Source: Toxotes chatareus (Eukaryota; Chordata; Actinopteri; Toxotidae). Taken from it: a stretch of 64,000 nt of DNA. Numbering within the stretch: position 1 is the first letter of the stretch; the number at the start of each line of letters is the position of its first letter. Shown in pieces: positions 1 through 13,200 of the stretch. The stretch is from the NCBI GenBank assembly GCA_016801885.1, contig CM028901.1:8055283-8119282 (forward strand). Direction: 5' to 3'. The notes beneath the pieces were generated by a model. It was given only the letters and a program-made list of their open reading frames with translations, was not told the DNA's origin and did no database searches. A program made the position numbers and the translations under genes.

Positions 1-3000
1 TGAATGCCTTTGTAGGACCTATTGTACATATGTGTGATAAACTCGATGGGGGACATTTTAGGGGTAATCCGAAGCTTGGTTTCTTGCCCTTCCATGTTCC
101 AAGCTGGGCAGTAGAAGCACAGAAATGTGGGTTATGAATGTGTACATGCTGTATATCTTAATTGTTCAAAATTTAAATTTAATATAAAAAACCTAACTAA
201 GTAGAAGTATAATTTTGCCATGTTTTAAGATTTCTGCCTCTGGAGTTTCTTTATTTGAAATTCTCCTCTGAGACCTTTATTATTAGTGTTATTATGTTTG
301 TGTCAGTGTAATAGTAAAATTTTATTTCTATTGTATAGTTTATAAACTCCTCAGTGTTAAGATACTCCTCTAAATCGCATTTTTATCAGTCCAATTTATT
401 GTTTATGTTTTCTTTTTCATAATTAATAATAATTATTAAAATCTTTTGTTTCCCACCTCTTGGGGGTCCATGGTGCCATTTCCCAGGGTTCCTCATGAAT
501 GAAAATGTGTGTGAATGCCTTCAGATTGTTTTTAAGGAAGAATAATGGCTTAAACAAAACAAAACACTCCACTGAATTGAATGTAGCCATTTTTAAGTGT
601 ATAACTTTAATTGAATATATTTTATGAACATTTTACCCTTTACAAAACATAGTCTCACTCACATACACATGTACATACACACATAAACATCTTACATTCA
701 TTTAGTGTGTTGTGTGACAGTTGTTACCAAATGAACACAAAGTCTAACCAGCCTGTCAAAGGATGCCATGTTCCAATGAAATAATACATCTGACCAGTTT
801 TATTTTGGACCTCTGTAAGGAATGTGTGCATGCTGTACTGTGATCTGTTTGTTTTTATCAAAGAAATTATAATAAAATCATCATGATTCTTACTTTTGAT
901 TCAATTACCCTGTTACAGAGTTTCAAGCTTGGTGTAAAATTTAATTTCACAAATGTGTGTTATAACAGGGCATACGTGTGTCAGGCCATATTAGTCAGCA
1001 GAGGGCGATGAAAGGAAATCTTTCTGCTGCTTTCACATCATCCTGTTGCCTTAGCGACATCGTGTGGTAGAAGGTATGTATTGCAGGTATTTTAAGTTCC
1101 ATCGCTTTTTCATGTGCAGAACTGATATATCTGATTATGCTGATAGAGTAATGAAACATAAAGTGTTGTCAAACAAGTTATAGTTTTAATAACTTTTTAA
1201 AACTCAGATTTAGGTGAAAAAGTTAAATGTAAATACACTAAAAGCCTGTTTGAAAATCTACAAAGTTTATACAGTATAAAATTGTGGTGGATATTTCTTA
1301 ATGTTTGTATATGTGTGTGCTGATGGATGCATGTGGCTCCTATATATGCAGACAGGTCACTTAACCACAGTTCTGTGTGTGAGCTCACACACAGTGTTGG
1401 CTAGCAATGAAATACTATCCCTTGATGGGTTAGTAACAGACACTGAAAATAACCTGCCAAGCCACAGCCTCCCTGAAGGGTGACCCTCACACACTGGTTT
1501 CTATGGAAAGACGGCAAGCAAACACACAGTCAATAAAAAGTCTGAATAGGCCGTGTATTTAGCAGCAGCTCAATAAAAAGTTTCACAGGGTGTTGTTCTC
1601 AAATGCTGCTCTGGCTAACTGAGAGGACCATTCGACATCTGACTCAGCTGATTCAAATTTTTAAGGTTTTAGGTTCCTTGTTTACAGTGTTTTTGTCTTG
1701 ATAATGATCTGGTTTGGCACCATACACAGACACACACATACAGAGAGCTGTTGTTAGGCATTCAGAGTGACCAGGCTAACAAGGAGCGATTTAAGCCAAT
1801 GACAGTCTGAGCTTGCTAATGTGGAGAGTGATGAAATTCCCTTTTGGTCGCTGCTCCTAGGCAAGTTTCAATGTTTCCCCGCTAATGGGCAGGGATTAAA
1901 ATGTAAGAGTGAAATCTGAGCCTAAATCTCTTCCCCTAAGGTCAACTTAACCGGAGAGCTGCATACAAGTTGAGCCTCTCGACAGGGGGGGACTGATAAC
2001 TGGAGATTTAGTCTGCATGTGGAGCTTTTACAGGGATGGCCAACGCTCTCTATGAAGAGAATGTGAGGGTCAAGAGGTCGGTGCATCAGTCCTACAGCAT
2101 TGTGTTAATTTCATCTAAGATAAGCAGTTTTAACTTTCTATCATAATTCTTACAATATTGAATATCAAAGTTAAATTTAATGCACTATTTTGGTGGACGT
2201 TGCACTGTTACTTGATGATGTATGTTGAGCAAATGTGTCACCTGATAGCCAGTGAACATGTTTCTGTGTCCGTGTCAACAATGTTTCCTTGTGTATGAAG
2301 GGAACATGACTCAGCCAGTCTGCAGACAATTGGAGAACCATTTAAGTTTGAACCAAGTTCAGCTAAAGGCCAGACTGATTCAATCAGTTGTTCGTGTATG
2401 CAGAGAGATTCAAATCAATAAATTAAAAACAGGATTTTCTTTGTTACATCACCACATAATGTAAAAATATTGTGTTCCTTTAAAAAGGACTTACACACAG
2501 GGAGATAGATGACCAAAATATAATCATGCTTTACAATAAGTTGACAGATTTTAAAGATTGTGCATCATGCAGTTGGTCAGTGCTGCAGTCTTAAATAGAC
2601 AGACTCACGACAGGGATGCATGCCACAGATGATCCTTTGGGGCGATAAAAGGGTTGCCATGGCAATCGTCACCCAGGCCAGAGGCTGGTTGAGTACAGCA
2701 GTGAGTGTGTGCTCCATAAGGGTCAAGAGTGTGACAGGATGAAAACAGTAGTGGCCCACAGTGATGGTAAGACGTATCTCCACAGGTTTGTTAGCCTCTG
2801 CCTTAATGCTTTTTGTCACACGTTACAGCTGGTGTGGATCTCGTTTCTTCCTGTTGTTTCCTCAGACGAATGGAAGATTGATTTCAGATCAGTGAATGTG
2901 CTTGTGAGCAACCACGGGCAAGTTACATGTGTGTGAATGTGGCCCCACTGTAAGCTGCAAACCCTGACAATCAAAGCCATTTCCACTCATAGCTACGCTT

Positions 3001-3435
3001 AGCAGGTCACTGCATCCCCACCAGGCACTTGCATTCAAAGCCAGCATTGTCACATGTCCTCACATCAACATAGCTGCCTGCGAAGCCATTCTCCTTATCT
3101 AACAATTGCACATAATGAAATTAAAGGTAAAACAGCACAAAAGAAAGCACTGTCTTATTCTACTCCCAGTAATGTATGTTGCAGGCAAAACATTCAGGAA
3201 ATGATACACAGAACATGTGGGAATAATTCTCAAGGTCATGGATAGAGCAGGCAGAAGTGGAATCATGTTGGCCCAGATAATGCCATTTCAGTAAAACTGT
3301 TCCTCTTAGCAACATTTCAGCAACCACGATACACTACTGTGTAGTCCATGTTCTGTCACAATGGTCCTCATCACCAAGTGCACTCTGTTAGAAGCATGTG
3401 GGTCATGGAGGAATGTAATTTCTATAAAGTGCAAC
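1..3435. other. intergenic DNA left of klhl38; no gene supported
   Basis: I see no exon-like open frame, RNA gene or recognisable repeat here. The DNA is moderately A/T-rich and its short open frames look random. A 22-bp perfect palindrome lies at 1373-1394. A weak CTCF-like match (one mismatch to the core) lies at 994-1007. In human the gene beyond the 3' end of KLHL38 is FBXO32, so this stretch is probably fbxo32-klhl38 intergenic DNA, but nothing of fbxo32 is visible. AATAAA near 871 could end a plus-strand transcript entering from the left, which I cannot test. Confidence 0.5.
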
Positions 3436-3441
3436 TTTATT
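3436..3441 (-). terminator. klhl38: candidate klhl38 polyadenylation signal
   Basis: TTTATT on the plus strand reads AATAAA on the minus strand, about 517 nt beyond the klhl38 stop codon. It is the first canonical hexamer I noticed downstream. A 3' UTR of about 0.5 kb would be ordinary. Actual use is inferred. Confidence 0.35.
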
Positions 3442-3957
3442 AGCGGACAGATCTGTCATTTTCAGCAGAGCTCATAGAATTAACACACAGCCAGGCACGT
3501 GTTTAATTGTTACAGAGAAGTCCTCTGCAGCTGCCAGGCAGATTGACATGTTGTGTATAGATGTCTGGGGAATTAAAACATTAACACTTTCAGCTAGCAT
3601 CAAACGAGTGCAGCCATCTGCAGAAAGAGCTTTTTGGATTACGTATGTGTCTGAACAGCTGCGTGTTGTGTAAGTATAACTGCCTCTCATCATCTGTGGG
3701 GTTCTCACTTCAGTTCCACCCCAGGTGCCTTAGACATGACACCTCTGCGCGTGAGACGAGCTCTCCTTTGATTCACATAAAAGTCAGCCTGGCTTAACAT
3801 GCCGTTAAGTTGTGGCAAAGACTGAGCTGCGTGAAGGAATGCAGTCAGTTTCAAATGGTTTCCCATTTGTATAGTTAGAGGCCAATCACTCATGGCAAAG
3901 GGGAGGTGAAGAACATGTAACTAAGCGGTCGCCAAAAGTGGCTGATTGGATGAGAGG

Positions 3958-6370
3958 TCACGGTGGGTTGGGTCTGTTGGAAACACAGACTAGCGGCAGA
4001 GAGCCATGGTCAAATAGCTTGTATGGCAAAGAGCCTTTTGAGGTCCAAACATCAGTCTTTGGGTCATAGCACTCAAAGCAGTCTGAGTCCTCGATGACAT
4101 CGTGGCCGTTGAGGATGCGTCCACCAGTGACATAGAGCTTGTTGTTGATCACTGTAGCGCTGTGATGCATCCTTCTCTCCTTTAGATTCTCACATTTGAC
4201 AAATTTGTTGGCTTTGGTGTCGTAGGCTATCATGCGTCTGGTGTATCCTGGAAATCAAATTTTGAAATATAATTTTGAGATATTTCTAATCGGCCACAAA
4301 GAACACGTATTATACAATAGACATTACACAATACTAACAGGTATTGCCTGTGTAGGCAATACGCATCAGTGAGTCACAACATTGCACTGGGTGTAATCAT
4401 TACAATTAATATGGGCACTGCAGTTAATTTTAGTCAAGCACACACTGTACTGCTGGAAATACTACTAGAACACTAAATGTGTATCAAGCTGAAAATAGTC
4501 CCCAACAGATATGCTATTTACTCCTCTCTGGGTAATGTTTGCTAAAAGCTACAGTTCCTTGCTGTTCAGGAAAATGCTGAGCCTTTTTAAAATATAAAAC
4601 TTCCCTACTGTGAGAGTCACAGAGCAGGGAAGTCAAAAAGTACTGAGACACATGTAAATTGTAGGAACAAGAACTTGTTTGATTTTTCAGATGGAAATCA
4701 GAGCTCACCTCCTATGATGTAGATCTTGTCCTCTATAATGGCAGCAGGGGCGCAAACATTTTTCACGGTCCTTGTCTCTAGCCTTGACCACAAGTTGCGA
4801 GAGATGTGGTACACCTGTTGACACACGGAAAACATCAACAGTCAATCTGTTTTCTAGCGCACCAGGGATTGTGATTCACTGTATGCTTGAGTGACATCCA
4901 AAAATTTTGCTTTTCAACTTTCTATTCACACATACTGATAATAAAATCTGTTTAAGGCCATGACTGACACTTCAGTGTTGATCCACAGAACCTAAAAACA
5001 CTGGTCTTCTTTACCTGGATCAGCCTGACTGGATTCTGCATGGCATCCTCTCCTCCAAAAACATAGATCCTCTGATCACTTGCTGCAACAGCTGGATGCA
5101 GCACTGCTGTGGGCATTGGTGCCATGGCCTCCCATTGATTGAACATACTATTGTACCTCTCTACTGACCGAGAGATTTGCTTGTCTACCCCAATGCCTCC
5201 CAACACAAAAATAAAATGCAGATAGGACACACTCTGGTGGGCGTATCGCGGCTCCAACATGGGCTCAGCAGTCCTCCACTGGTTGGTTTTAAGGGAGAGC
5301 GTGTAAACCGTGGCACTGACTGAGCTGTCACCCGATGTCATGCAGAGGCTGAGCCCGCCAAGTACATAGAGAATGCTGTGAATACACACATACGCAGCTT
5401 TGTAGAGCCGCAGCGGAAGCTTGGCCAACCACTGCCAACGCTGAGTCCTTTCATCGTACAGTAAGGCTTCTCGTGAAGTTTGTTCATTGTTTTTGCGTCC
5501 TCCAACCACCACCAGTGTTTCTCTGCAGGTGTAACGTCGAGGTGTGGTCCAAAGTGGCTTGAGCTCACGACTACACTTAGTGCTGACTGTGAGCATGAGG
5601 CGACGCACTGACTCGATTATCTCAGTACAGAGCGTGGAGGACTGCACCAGAGGGTCATTGGCGATGAACTGGAAGAGGTAAGTTGGATGGATGTAGCGAA
5701 GACGGACTTTCTTGAAGAGATCGTGGATTGCACCGCGTCGTGAGAATGGGTCATGGTGGATCCATGCCAGGAGGGTCTCGAACACCTGCTCCTCCTCAGC
5801 ACAGAGTCGGTCATCTTCGAGGTAACACATGAGCTCAGGAAGAGACAGCTCACAGAAGTCCTCTGTAGCAGCAACATCAGAGAAACACCTCACAGCCATC
5901 TCCTTTGCTCTCTCCCTCAAACTCTCACAGTGAAGGATCTCAGAGAGCCGGATCATGCTCAGACAGTTTTCTGGACTGAGCTGCTCCTGAAGAAACAATG
6001 AGCAGGCCTCAAAGAGACCTCCATAGTGAAGCATGGATGCTGCCTGCATGAGTGGGAGCACAATCTCCATTGTGATAGTGATGCAGCCAGTGTAGACATA
6101 GTCCACAATGCGGCTGATGACATTTGAAGAGATTCCCTTCAGATTCACACGAGCCTGACTGCTCTCCAGAAAGTTGCTGCAGAACATGGCGCGGAAGTAC
6201 GGGCTGCTGGACACCAGGACGTTCCTGTGGCAGGGGATCTCCTGATGTTCCGTGCAGAGTAGGACGTCTGTCAGGATACGTTCCTGCCGGAGGATGTTGA
6301 GCTGGGCAAGTAGGTGGGAGGGAAGTTCCGAGTCTTTGAAAGAGAAAACGTCTCGTGGTCTACAGGCCAT
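3958..6370 (-). CDS. klhl38: Kelch-like protein 38 (BTB-BACK-Kelch)
   Basis: Three coding exons on the minus strand: 6370-5015, 4814-4709 and 4247-3958. They join in frame (452 codons + 35 codons and 1 nt + remainder) to 583 residues, against 581 in human KLHL38. The start ATG at 6370 lies one base after a strong acceptor (pyrimidine tract then CAG, 6372-6373), so a 5' UTR exon lies further right. The open frame runs upstream into that tract, but those residues are not coding. Order: BTB from about residue 30 (ILTDV, PCHRNVL, SSPYFRAMF), BACK to about residue 260, then Kelch repeats with GG pairs (VVVGGRK, YVLGG, FVLGGIG, YVFGGED, YIIGG, YVTGG). BTB-Kelch proteins are typically CUL3 ubiquitin-ligase adaptors. 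KLHL38 is known as striated-muscle-expressed; its substrate is unclear. All introns are GT-AG. The product match is very strong. Confidence 0.96.
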
Positions 6371-6371
6371 T

Positions 6372-9300
6372 CTGTGCGAAGCAGAAAAAGAAAGAAAGCA
6401 ACAACAACAAAACAACATGCATTGTAGAATTACGAGATGATACAATCTAGAACAGTTTCATTTAACTTTTTATCTGGCTTTTACCTTTACCCTCACATTA
6501 ATCAGGCAGATCCCTGTGACAGCAAACCCTTTCATTTATTAGCTCGCACTTAAACTCTTAAAACTCCTGCAGAGCAGCTGTGCTTGATATGAATTACTGA
6601 GTCACAGATTTCTATTTTAAACCTCTGCTAAATTATCTTGATGCATCCACGTAGCATTAGGCCTCATCTCTGTTATGAAGCCGACCATTACTGCTAGCAC
6701 AATCAGAGCTGTGTCAACACATAATCTGTTTGTCTCTCCATCACACTGAATTTCCCTCACTTGGCGTCTCTCTCTTTGTCTGTTTCTGTTGCTATTTTCT
6801 ATATTTTCTATTTTCTACTTTTTTTAAACCTATCCTATCCTCTGAGTCTCTATCTGTCTCTCCCTGGCTGAAGGGTTTGTGATGATCCTGCCGTTTAGAG
6901 AGCAGGAATTTCATTGCGCTATTAGCAACACTAAGTCTTCTAATCACTCCCACGACAGCTACTTATTTACTCCCACTTACAGGCCCAGCCTGGCTGATAT
7001 ATTTGGACCTCTAATCATTATTGTATACTATGAAATGCCATTGGCTGTGAGGGACATTTTTCCACAATCTGTTGTAGAGACTAGGATCACCTTATAAGTT
7101 ACATCAGAATTTACAAGTTACTGCACACATTATGCTTCATTTCATTTTCATCTTCAAAATCCAATGATTATTTGCATTAAGTAACAACATGTGGCAGAAA
7201 CTCATTTCAGTCATCTTATAATTTTCAGGTTAAAGCACTAAATAAGAAGATTTGGGTCAAACTCATGAGTTGGAGCCTCCCTAATGAACCTGCAGTCAGT
7301 TCATCAGCAACATCTGTGACTGGGTGAATCCTTACCTCCTGCCCTCAGAAAACCAATAATCTCCAAAATATCTTGTCCGTCTGGTCTGATAAAAATGTCA
7401 GTTTCAACTAAAAAAGAACCAAAATATAGTCCAGACAAGTGGGTAGTGTCGTCGAGGAGAGAGAAGGAGCATGACACAGAGAAACGACAAGGCTCTCCAG
7501 TTAGGCTCTGTGGAGCTCGCCATGAGGCCACTGTGTACATTCCTACAGCTAAGAATAGCATCCCGGGCCACTGTGACTTCAGCCAGGCCTCTCATGTGAC
7601 ACAGAGCTGTTTGGTACCCAGTTGCCAGCTTAACAGCTCTGCCAGGGTCCAGTGTGAAGAGTGTTTACAATAGCCAGGGGAGGGAGAATCATCATGGGGT
7701 CCTGAGTCAGCCATTGAGGCCACCCACGCTGGTGTTTAATCATAATGTCCCTGAGCTGCTAACCCTTGTCCATTGCCGTTTAAGTCCCCCCCCTCCTGCC
7801 TCATCCCTGATGTGTGTAACCCAGGATGAAGGTAAAAATAGAGCAGTGCTGATGGGCCAGCTTGATCAGGAGAAACAGCTGTAAAATCTGGGCTCAGTTT
7901 AACTCAAGGTGTGGTGGTGTTTCTGTGTGTTGGTTCATGAGTGTGTACAACTGGAGATGACTACTATTACTTCTACGACTACTAGTCACCTGTGTGCGGT
8001 GTCAGTTACTTAGTAGCAAAGTGTGTATCATATTGCCAAATAACACTATTATCCTGAATTCTGCAGACAATTAAGATATTATGTTTGACCAAATAAAAGA
8101 AAACTTATCTCTGATTGTTGATATTTTAAGTTTTAATGACAATACAGTATAAAGAACTCTGGCTGATATAGAATGATAGGCCATGAAGGTCATTAAATTT
8201 GTCATCCTTAAGATTTTATTCCCATTTGATCTGACGACTGGTGCTAACGACTGGTGTTAATTTAATGCCAGTTTAATGCTCTTGCTAAACCCCCCCCAAA
8301 AAAAAAAAACAGACCATAGAGAATATCAAAGACAGGTTTGGCTTCATGAAAAACACCTTCGCTTCTTTAGGCCTCTAAAAATCCTTAAAGTGAAACCTTC
8401 TGAGAAGATAAACTGCTCACACCTCATGTCCACATTGAGGCCAGAACCTCTGGTGAGCGGTGGCAAGAGACATCACTTAATTTTAAGGGGTCACAAGCCA
8501 AAATTGGATGGGAAACAGTGATACAGAGGGAGAACCAGTAGACTCTAAAAAGCTCGCTGAAAGATAAAGATGAATCTGGACAGAATCTCTTGTAACATTA
8601 TTTGAAGTCACTGATGGGCAAGATTGAAAAAGTAATGAAATACATTTTTTCAAGTCATAACCTCATGCTTTCACTCATATATCCCAGAGAGAGATATCAT
8701 TTTGAGGCATTTAAGCCTCCTTTTCCTCACAGGTTATATCTCTAACTTGTCATTTCTCTATCTCCCAAAGGAGCCTTATCTGCAGCCCCTCTCTCTCTTG
8801 CACTCCTTGCAGCTCCTGAGGCAGTGAGATGAATTACTGTCATGTTTGTTTAGTGGCATATGACTAGGAAATGGAGTTGCATGTGGACAGATTGAATGAC
8901 ATAACTACAAGAAAGTGAGCTGTCAGCAACTCAGACATCATGATATGTGAGCACATACAGCTTTGGTGGACTTTGTCACACACTGAAATCCTACACCCTG
9001 TTACCAGTTACCAAGTGACAGCTTCATGCTCATAGGTCATAGTGTGTACTACAGACTCCTTCAGGGAAGCTGAAAATCTGACAAAGAGCAGTTTCTGCAA
9101 AAAACAAAAAACCAAACATGTGGGCTGAGGTGTGGGAGGGAGATTATGATTTTCCACTTTTACTTCATCTTCATGGCTTAAATCCTGCTATCTTGATTCA
9201 CTGATTTACATGCTGCTGAATGACAATAGATTTGGGGACTTTTATTTAAATATATTTTTGCACTTTTCGGAGGCAATTTAAACATCCAAATGGAAGTGAT

Positions 9301-9838
9301 AATATATCATGTCGTGTAATATTTTAGATGCTTCAAAACACTTTTGTTAAGTTTTTTTTTAATGTGATGTTTTTATGTTTTGAATGATATTTTGTAAGTT
9401 GAAACCTGACCTTGGCTTTAAGTTTCTTGAAACCAAGATAAGATTCCATGATGATTGTCAGTAAACTCCAGGCTCACTGACAACTGATTTATGGAAATTT
9501 GATTGAAGGTTTGCTTAAGAATATTCACAACTAAAGAATAATGTAAATGTCAGAACAAGGGCTTCTGGGCAACTAATCTGGCTGCCCAGAATGTCCTAGT
9601 ATCAACATCTAGTTTTAATCCATTTGCCCTTTTGTTTCTTTACCTTTCTCAAAGTATGCTCTTGTGATCTTCATTATCAATATATTTGACAATCATTCAA
9701 TCAATCTTTAATAACTGTTTATTTGCCCCGTTCATAAAATGTCCATCATCATTGCCTGAAGCTCAGTTTAACATATTCAAATTGCAGTGTACAATACAGT
9801 TGGGGTCAGTGAGGGCCCACCAGGTCAGTTTGGCTCTG

Positions 9839-9908
<70 letters not shown>

Positions 9909-10000
9909 TAATAATAATAATAAACACAGTTTTTGAGGTGAAACATTATTAAAAAAGACACTGATCAGGTCTGATAACCAATCACCTCTCATTTGTCACG
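6372..10000. other. klhl38-fam91a1 divergent intergenic region (klhl38 5' UTR and promoter inside)
   Basis: No coding exon is recognisable in these 3.6 kb, and nothing resembling annexin A13, which sits between KLHL38 and FAM91A1 in human. A good minus-strand splice donor (GAG then GTAAGG, exon end at 7336) is a candidate end of the klhl38 5' UTR exon, about 1 kb upstream of the coding acceptor. To its right lie a MEF2-like site (7832-7841) and a CAGCTG E-box (7876-7881). An (AAT)n microsatellite lies at 9839-9923. The rest looks unremarkable. Confidence 0.5.
9839..9923. repeat. (AAT)n microsatellite
   Basis: Trinucleotide repeat of about 85 bp, nearly perfect except for one AAC interruption near 9902-9907. 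In one frame it yields a meaningless run of isoleucines. It lies about 200 bp upstream of the fam91a1 promoter. Confidence 0.95.
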
Positions 10001-10268
10001 AGCTCCATTCACATCCACGGTCACGCCTCGGCAGGAAGTGACGACTGTAGCCACGAGCGTGACGAACGACTTGTTCGAAAATACAACAAGGAAGTGACCG
10101 TTTATTGTGGAGGAAAATAATCACCGGAGAAAACATCTCTTCAAACCGGGGGTCGCTTCGCTCGGTTGTTGGGTGTCGGGGGGGGGGTAAAGTCAGCGTG
10201 GACTTGCCCGAGAGCCCGTTTGTGATCGTCTCGAGGGATTCTGCCTTTAGCCAGCTAGCTAGCTAGCG
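10000..10268 (+). promoter_or_regulatory. fam91a1: fam91a1 promoter and 5' UTR, GC-rich, TATA-less
   Basis: GC and CpG content rise sharply just before the fam91a1 start codon, and I see no TATA box. Two copies of GGAAGTGAC (10034-10042 and 10090-10098), 56 bp apart, match ETS-family (GABPA/ELK-type) sites common at housekeeping promoters. The first runs into a CRE-like TGACG. The start site probably lies between 10090 and 10200. A run of ten or so G lies near 10178-10187. This is inference from composition and motifs. Confidence 0.6.
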
Positions 10269-13200
10269 ATGAACACGGACGTGGAATTTCACATCAGGCA
10301 GAATTATCCGTGGAACAAGCTCCCCGCTAACGTCAAACAGGTACCGTGTTTTATCGTTTCCTCGGGCCGGGGCGAGGAGTGGGAGGGGGTGGAAGGGGGT
10401 GGGGTTGTGTGTGTTGGGGTAAACCTGTCAATGTCACCGCGGTGCTCTCTGTCACACGGGCGGCTGTCAGCGACGCACCGCTGCAGGGGTTTCTCCGTTC
10501 AGCCGGAGCCATAACTAACCATCACTGTTGCAGCCTCTCTTTTTCTGCTTTACCCCTCACTGGCATCACATTACCCAAGTCGAGTCAAGTCAGTTTTTCT
10601 CTGTATTGTCAGATCACAGATTTACCTCAAGAAAATTGCGACAGCCCTCTGTCCTTAGACCCTCAGTTTAAACCCTTAAACGGGGAAAAATAGAGGAAAT
10701 CTCTCGAGGAGCAGTGGAGGAGGGATCCCTCTTCCAGGACGGACGGAAATGCAATAGATGCCGTGTGTGCAGAATAGAGCAACCAAGTACATTCCCACTA
10801 TGCATTGTAAACATTAATGACTGTCACCACGTGATTTTAGCGCGTGGATGTCACGCGCACATATTGCAATTACACCTTTGTGCACAATGTGTTTTTGACT
10901 TGCAATGTCGAAAAATGGGAGTGATGTTTTACTGTTAATAGTCTGCATATATCCCCTCATCCTGCATGGACGTTGTTCCATCATGCTAACATGTCATGGC
11001 GAAGACGAGGCGGGTGGATGTACATGCAGTAGCTTTGTGTTGCTGTTCCAGCTTCCTGTGCGTCCTGGATTACCAACCAGGAAAAGTGGACAACAGTATC
11101 AAGTTTACAAGTTTTTTTCCTCTCCTGATGCAGATTATGATACTTCAGTTCTGCCAATACAGAGTACCGGTCCATTATCAGTGTTGTTTTCCCTTCAATT
11201 TAAAATCTGTATGCCTCACTGCTTGGATGTAGTAAGGCCGGAGATTGCCGTGGCACTATAAACTGAGTTGGTGGCAGTAGCTGATAGTGAAAACACCAAC
11301 AGAATTTAATGCTGATCGGTCACATCAGGGCTGATGCCAGATTCGCTTAATAAGGCCAGTACTGGTGCTGATACTGATATGATATATCAGATAGGTGCAT
11401 CCCTAGAACATCTGTCTGGAAGTATTCACTACTAAGGCACAACTGACACAACAAGGAACTTAAGATGGGCTCTGCTTTATTACCTTATCTCAAGGCCCTG
11501 TTCTGGGTCTCTGTTTTTGCACCCTAGCAGGTTAATCCAGCCCTGGTCCTCACATGGGTGTTGTTTTTTTTTTTCTGCAGAGTTTGGGGAACTCTCAGCG
11601 AGAGTATGAGAAACATGTGCTGCTGTACAGCATCCGTAACCAGCTGCGATTCCGCAATAACTTAGGTAAGCTAGTTTGATCATCACACCACTATTAAACA
11701 TGCACCTTCCACTGTATGACACGCCATGGTTGGTTGTGGGATTAAAAGACACAGAGCAAACAAATCCTCTTGCATTTAATGGCTCTGAAGAGAGTAAGTT
11801 TCTGTATTGGCCAAATATGTACTCAGTTGAAAGTTTATCAAGTACACTTCACTAAACCAATTGCATCCTAATACAACAGTCCTGTAATAAATTCTACCTT
11901 CAAGGTGGAAAGATAATTCTTGTTTATTCTCCATTAGCATAATCTAGGAGTGTTTAAGACCTAGCACCTTAGTGTTAATTATAACAGCACCAGACCAGAT
12001 CAACTTGCAAACACACATATTTTATTACAGGTACATTCAGAAATACTTGACTTCTCTTTTGGTACACTTGTATGTGTATGAGTTTCTATTGTGGACTGAG
12101 TGATATTGGCGCTATCCTTAAGCATACTTGTCCTCAATGATTGAGAAAGAGATTATATTAACATTTAAGTAATAAGTCAATGTAAAAATGTGTAATACTT
12201 TCTAAATAGCTGTGTAGTAATATACACTTAATTCAATCAATTGCCTTATTTCCCGTGTGACCTTCTGGAGCATGTTCTGGATCAATATTCCTTTTTTAAC
12301 CTGGATTGATCTGGTATAGATTTGCGGGAAGTGTAACTGTATGAACACTCACGCCCTGACTGTGACCTGACTGTTGTGTGTGCTTTACGAGCAGTGCGCC
12401 ACGTGAGGAAGGATGAGCGCAAGTATTACGAAGAGCTGCTGAAGTACAGCCGGGACCACCTGATGCTGTACCCGTACCACCTGTCTGACATCATGGTCAA
12501 AGGGCTGCGAGTCACTCCGTTCTCATATTACATTGGAATCATGGAGGTAAGAGATTCGTGCTGCCTTGCAGGATAGAACTGAAAAAAAAAAAGTGTTTAA
12601 TGCGGCTAAGCTTCAACACTTTTTGTGTTACCATAATCTCAGTAAGCAGGTTCTCATGCACCTGAACATCTATCTTTGTGCACATAGCATGTGAAAGCCC
12701 TCGCTGATTCAGGAGTCTTGTTTTGTTTTTTTGTTTTTTTCCTGAAAGCCAAGACAATAACACTGGTGATTTCACAATTTCATCTGTGCTTTCAGAACAG
12801 TGAGCTGGGTAAACTCAAAGGAACAGAGCAGGAATTCTTGTTGTGCGGCAGCAAAGATTTTCTAATTGGTTTGGAAACATCCAGTCTCTGTTAATTTAAA
12901 TTTAACAATGTCTTCAATTCTGTTATCTCTGGAAACAACTGCAGAAATAGCAGTTTCAGACAAAACAGGGAATCCAAGAAACTATGATAATAAGAAAGAT
13001 CTGAGCTTTTCCGTGCTGTGCTGTGAATTGTAGTGTATTGTTTGTTATTATATTATATTATATGGTACTCCTCAATATATCGAGTCAGAGTTATCATTTT
13101 GGGCAGCTACACCATTATTGTATGGTCAGTATGTATAAGGGAGAAGCCTGTGTTCGTCACTGTAACATGGCACACAACATTCAGCCAGAGCATTAATTAT

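Noticed and set aside
994..1007. Second CTCF-like site
   Set aside because: It departs from the core consensus at the first and last positions and has no supporting context.
6371..6445. N-terminal extension of the klhl38 frame (25 codons)
   Set aside because: It is the pyrimidine tract and CAG of a splice acceptor, translated.
9686..9952. 88-codon frame with a long isoleucine run
   Set aside because: Produced entirely by the (AAT)n microsatellite.
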